A stretch of DNA of 64,000 bases from Talpa occidentalis. Lineage: Eukaryota; Chordata; Mammalia; Eulipotyphla; Talpidae. Every line of letters starts with the position of its first letter. Position 1 is the first letter of the stretch. The translations under genes were made by a program, and so were the position numbers. The notes under the pieces were generated by a model. It was not told where the DNA came from. It ran no database searches and saw only the letters and a program-made list of their open reading frames with translations. Below, piece by piece: positions 59,509 to 64,000 of this stretch. The DNA lies in NCBI RefSeq assembly GCF_014898055.3, contig NW_023601433.1, positions 19,767,641 to 19,831,640 of the forward strand. The letters run 5' to 3'.

Positions 59509-59800
59509 GTATAGGTCTTTCACCTCTTTCATTAGGTTCATTCCCAAGTATTTGATTTTTTTGTTTCAGTTATATAAGGGATGGTTTTCTTGATTTCTTC
59601 TTCTGCAGACTGATTGTGTATAGGAAGGCTACTGATTTTTGTGCGTTGATTTTGAATCCTGCTACTTTACTGAACTGGTTGATTATTTTGAGTAGTTTTT
59701 CTGTGGAGTTTTTAGGGCTCTCGGTGTATATTATCGTATTGTCTGCAAATAGTGATAGTTTTGCTTCTTCTTTCCCCCTCTGCATACCTTGTATGTTTAG
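59509..59800 (-). mobile_element. L1 RT fragment, copy 3
   Basis: Counterpart of 8,335-8,620. The minus strand reads [16 protein letters not shown]. Confidence 0.85.
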
Positions 59801-60389
59801 ACATAGGTATAGACACTGATTTGGACTGTGAGGCACTTCTAAAATTAAGCCAACAGGTTAAAATACAGCAAAAAAATTCAATGTGGCCGATGATATAAAC
59901 CTTTATGACATCACACGTGACATTTGTCATTTGAAGTACTTTGAAATATTACTTGAAACAAAGTTTCCCTAGTCAAAGTGTTTGAATCTATTTCCTGATA
60001 GTGAGAAAATGTTCCCGTGTAAAAACGCAAGGGGACATTCAAAATGTACTGTTCTTTAGAATGTTGTTGTTTTAGGACTGGTTTGCGTCGGTCAGCAGCA
60101 TTCTTCCCATAAGCAAAACTGTGTCAGGACCTCTAGACACAGGAGGGAATTCCATTCTAGCATGAAATTCTTAAATCATGTTAGTATGATTTAGGTGCAG
60201 ATGACACTGTGAAGGGAGGAGAGGATGTGGTTCAGGAAGAAATGTGCAGCACCTGCCTGCAAGGCGGTCAGAAGTGACATGTGGGTTGGAGGAAAGCAAG
60301 GTCAGAGAGCTGGTAGGCGCAGATTGGGGATTCTGGAAGAATAAGAACAAATGCCCCAGGTGGCAACAGGATGTGGCAGAAAGAAGGAC
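59801..60389. other. Anonymous sequence, copy 3
   Basis: Counterpart of 7,736-8,334, visibly more diverged from copies 1 and 2 than they are from each other. No gene seen. Confidence 0.5.
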
Positions 60390-60808
60390 ACCCAAATATC
60401 CCAAAATAGATGACAGGATCAAGAAGATGTGGTGCATATACACAATGGAACATGACTCCGCAATCAAAAAAGATAAACTCATGCAATTTGCAGGAACATG
60501 GATGGAGCTGGAAGGGGTCATGCTTGGGCAAAATAAGCCAGAAAGAAAAAGAAAAAAATACCAGATGTCCTACTCATAGCAGGAATTTAGAAAACCTAAA
60601 TAAGGGACCAGGAAAATACTAATTATAATAAAGTAAAAATCACAATCAACAGCAACTACAAGCCAGGGATACACTACTGTGCGAGGGAGGAGGGAGTAGG
60701 ATCAAACAAGGGGGCTGGGAATTGTACGGGAACTATAACCAAGGTGAAAATGCATACATTGGCAAAAATGAAAAATGATGTAAAAATACATAAAATTCAA
60801 AACAAAAA
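60390..60808 (+). mobile_element. Older L1 3' end, copy 3 (empty L1 site)
   Basis: Counterpart of 7,327-7,735 and 32,881-33,298. No full-length L1 has landed in its tail. Confidence 0.85.
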
Positions 60809-61740
60809 AGAAGGGCAGCTCACCCAGCAGGGCTGGACAGGGAGGGGAGGCGGGTGGGGGCAGGGCTGAGGCCAGCGGGACAGTGAAGCCTGTGCAAAGG
60901 GGTTTTGGGGAAGTGTCAAGCCCAGCAGGGCCACGGGAAGGCGTGAGGCCAGCGAACGGATGATCTGATTGATGCTCTTGCTCTTCCCTGGGTGTGGGGG
61001 AGGTTGAAGGAAGGGGAGGAACCAGTGCGGGGCCGCAGCCCTGGCCCGTGACACGCAGCATCCCAGGCTGGTGGGGGCATCGTGGGTTCTCAGAGGCGAG
61101 AGGGAATGCGGAGCCTCCGTGGGGTTTGCAGCCCCTGAGGCTGAGATGTGCGTGGACACAGGCAGCCGCACAGCGTGGACTCCCCCGAGGTGGCCGTGGA
61201 GGTTGGGGAGAAAGAAGGGAACGGGCCGGCGAGTCCGCCCCCGACATGGGAGAGGACGCGACCTCTCTGCGTGGCAGCCGGGAGCAGCCGCGGTCGCAGG
61301 AGGAGCAGCTCGGCCTCTCCTGGCCGCTACTGCATCAGGTCCCCAGGGGGCGGGTCCCCGGGAACCTGCCCTGGGCGTCCTGTCCCCCGAGACGGGTAAC
61401 ACCCTCCGCTCTCCGGGCCTGGGACACGAGGCACTGGGGACACTGGGCCCGACCCGCTGAGCCCAGGCTCTGAGCCTCGGGGCTCTGTCTGCGCCCCAGG
61501 CTGCTCAGGGGAGACCTGGTCCACAGCGGATGCTGTGCGTGAGTGATCAAGGTTGGCCTGGGGAGGGGGGTAGGAACCTGCAGCCTGAGCAGCAGTGAAC
61601 CCACATTGCTCACTCGAACCCACCACTTCCAGAAGCCAGGCCGTTCCCAGTGGGGCACAGGGCCACAGCATCTGGTCCTGGCCTTTGCCAACCTCTGCTC
61701 CCTGACCCCGAGTTCAAGCAAGAAGCAGATTTTTTTTAGA
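60809..61740. other. CpG-dense GC-rich block, copy 3
   Basis: Counterpart of 126-995 and 33,299-34,221, with several small indels. No frame is shared with the other copies across its full length. Confidence 0.55.
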
Positions 61741-61994
61741 CTTTTTCTTTTAAAGATATATATTTATACAAGAACCGGGGTACAGGCCAGAGTTGCGAGA
61801 GGTTGAGAGGATTCACCAGAGACAGAACAGGGAGCAGAACAGGCAGACTGAAGAAATACACTGCTGAAGGGCACAGTGGGCGGGAAAGGAGAGGTTTGCT
61901 CGCCTCCCTGGCAGGCCGGGAATTGAACCGGCGCTTCAGAGGTGCGGACAGCTCCACAGCGCTGTGATCAACCCGCTGCACCAACGGGAGCCCC
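61741..61994 (-). mobile_element. tRNA-derived SINE, variant subfamily, copy 3
   Basis: Counterpart of 34,222-34,471. Confidence 0.85.
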
Positions 61995-62111
61995 AGACAC
62001 AGATATTTCCAAGCCAGAAATCTCGGGGGGATCTGACCAACCCCAGCTGCCCCAGCCCCGGCTGAGTCAGGTCAGGGGGTGTCCCCACAGCACTGGGGGG
62101 TGGAGCAGACA

Positions 62112-62711
62112 CCCTGCCGCGAGCAATCCCTGGGCCAGCACAAGGCCGAGACTGAAGCCATGGTCTGACTGGGGTTCCAGAAAGAGGTCATCGACAGGGT
62201 GCTTTTGGAGGGCAGGTATGACCCTGTGATAGGGACCTACCTCATGCTGCTCTCCAGGCATTAGGCAGACGAAGAGGAGGCAGACCCCACCATCTCCCCC
62301 AAGCTCCTTAGTCCTGATGGGGCCCACTGTGCCCCGATACTGGAGGACCACCAGCAGCCTGAGGTCTTGGGGCACGAGACCTTGTGGGTGGGACTGTCCC
62401 CGAAGCAGAACGCCCAGAAGCCCACCACCACCTCTGGGCCAGGCATCCCGCAGGAGGACTCCGGTGTGCAGAACTCTGTCTCCAGCTCAGGGCCCCTGCT
62501 GCCAGACGCCTGGAAGCCCAGCATGGCCTCCAGGTCAGGGCCCGTGCTGCAGGAGGCCTGGAGGCCCAACACCACATCGTTGCCAGGCACCCTGCAGGAG
62601 GAAGCCCTGTGGCCCAGCACCACCTTGCTAGGCACCCAGCTGGAGGGGTCCAGGAAAGCATTAGGAAGACCACCATCCCAGCCCGCCAAGTCCCCAGCAC
62701 CACCTGAATAA
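62112..62711 (+). pseudogene. SMOK-like: SMOK-like kinase, 5'-deleted copy 3
   Basis: It joins sequence equivalent to 34,588 directly to 36,598, so promoter, leader, start codon and the whole kinase domain are absent. What remains is the UBA-like segment (GFQKEVIDRVLLEGRYDP) with a TGA just before it (a His codon in copy 2) and a TAG at 62,262-62,264 (a Trp codon in copy 2). The tail with 16-residue repeats (62,433-62,672) then stays in one frame to a stop at 62,709. This tail keeps the reading frame that copy 2 lost near 36,890, so it is the better guide to the ancestral C-terminus. Confidence 0.85.
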
Positions 62712-64000
62712 CCCCAAGAAGGTGCCTCCTGTTCAGCCCACCCCCTGCAGAGACACTGGACCATGAACACCATTCCCATTTCACCCTTCAGTCCAGCAGA
62801 GGCTACAAGGCCAGAGCTCTTCGAATCCTTAATAGGATTTTAAAATGTTGCATTTTCTGTTCACCCTTTGGAGGAAAACACAAGAGAAGAGTTCACCCTG
62901 CTGGTGATTAGATGATCACCAGCACATCCCTAGAATTCACTTCCCTGCTCCAAGGCAGCGACTCAGTGGCCAAGGTGAAAGGAGCACACCAATGGAGGCC
63001 GAGACCCTGGAGAGGGGTCAGGGGCTGGACCCAGCCAGAGGGGCCAGGAGCAGCATGAGAACATAGGCGTGGAGCACAGATGTCCGCAAGCACAGCAGTC
63101 CCAGGAGCAGAGCAGGTGAAGGGCTGGGAGGGCAAAGGAACTGGTGAAGCACCTGGAGGAGAGCAGAGAGGGGGAAGGGGAGTAGAGGAGGGCTTGGGGC
63201 AGCTGAGCAGATGCAGGGCCCGGGATGGGAGTGGAGCTGTGCGGGCTGAACCTCCAGAGGCCCTAGGGTCAGAGGCTGGGACCCCAGGGCTTGCTTCCCC
63301 ATCTTAGGCTCTATCCTGTGAGGGCCCTGCTGGTGGACCCTGGGCACCCAGATGGTGCAGACGATGCAGGAGCTCTTCGGGCAGACTGGCACTGTCAGGG
63401 ACTGACATCCACTGTAGGAAGTCCCCCTCTACTGAACCCCTTTTCACAACGGAGATTCCAAGATGGAGAATTGCTCACCCGCCAGCAAGTGGTGCCTTGG
63501 TAGGGCCTCCTGGTTTCTATCTGCACTTTGTCACATTGAGTCCATGCAGCATTCCCCTAAGGAAAGAGCCTCCTCCGTGCTTGGGCTTCACTGGCTCTGC
63601 TCTTCCCACGCAGGTCCCAGAGGGCTCGAGGAGGTGGCTGCTGTGGACACACTGGTTCCCACTGCAGGGGCACCTCCAGGTGACCTGTTCTTCCTGCGGA
63701 GCCCTGGGGTGTGGAGGCATCTGGACGCTCTTTCTACGCCTGGAGGAGACAGTCTGAAATGGATTGTTTAGTTAAAATGTCTATCCCAGGACACATTAAA
63801 TTGGTGTTTGAAACTGACCATGTTTGCTCCCCGTTTATGACTGCACCCACACTTCCAACACATCGACATCAGAGACCTAAAAATCCTTTAACATTCTTGT
63901 AATAAGCAGTGGAAAGTTTAGAAAATTTAGAAAATTTTGGAAAGCATTTAGAAAATTTTAGAAAAGTCAGAGGGGTCACGTGGTGATAAGACAGACAGGA
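62712..64000. other. Kinase 3' flank, copy 3, to the window end
   Basis: Counterpart of 37,311-38,510. ATTAAA at 63,795-63,800 matches that of copy 2. The TTTAGAAAAT repeat lies at 63,914-63,965. Similarity runs to the last base, so the unit continues outside. Confidence 0.55.

Overview
The window is nuclear DNA of a placental mammal. It is full of L1 LINE sequence, from one near-intact element to old fragments, and of a tRNA-derived SINE with A and B boxes and an AATAAAT-type tail. No ordinary host gene stands intact. The SINE head (GGGCCTCCCCGGTGGCGCAG) and the L1 suit a laurasiatherian, possibly a bat, but I cannot name the species from sequence alone. Two runs of exactly 100 N (25,948-26,047 and 43,094-43,193) mark scaffold joins of unknown true length.

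The window is built from three copies of one large duplicated unit. Copy 1 (1-23,319) is inverted. Copy 3 (46,156 to the window end) is in plus orientation and continues outside. Together they form a large imperfect inverted repeat with arms of about 17 kb once a 6.3 kb L1 found only in copy 1 is set aside. The 22.8 kb between the arms (23,320-46,155) holds copy 2 (26,048 to at least 38,510), in the same direction as copy 3 and cut off on its left by the first N gap. Read in the copy 3 direction the unit is: an unassigned GC-rich block with a decayed minisatellite (7.1 kb), an L1 fragment split by a SINE, an unassigned block with promoter-like boxes, nested SINEs and L1 pieces, a CpG-dense block, and a kinase gene with its 3' flank.

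The kinase is the only recognisable host gene. It is a single-coding-exon member of the MARK-related sperm motility kinase (SMOK) group: kinase domain, UBA-like helix segment, then a tail of 16-residue tandem repeats. Copy 2 keeps a compact promoter (GC box, full CRE palindrome, TATA-like box), a splice-site pair that would remove a 211-base 5'-leader intron, and an intact N-lobe, but its frame is broken in several places. Copies 1 and 3 have each lost the promoter and N-lobe through different deletions of about 2 kb. All three visible copies therefore look like pseudogenes of a multicopy family; intact members may lie outside the window.

Copy-specific insertions date the duplication. The full-length L1 (1,012-7,310) and SINEs at 12,063 and 21,188 occur only in copy 1, with target-site duplications and visible empty sites in other copies. 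A SINE inside the shared L1 fragment occurs in all three. The rest is older repeat sequence, simple repeats and anonymous DNA in which I see no gene.
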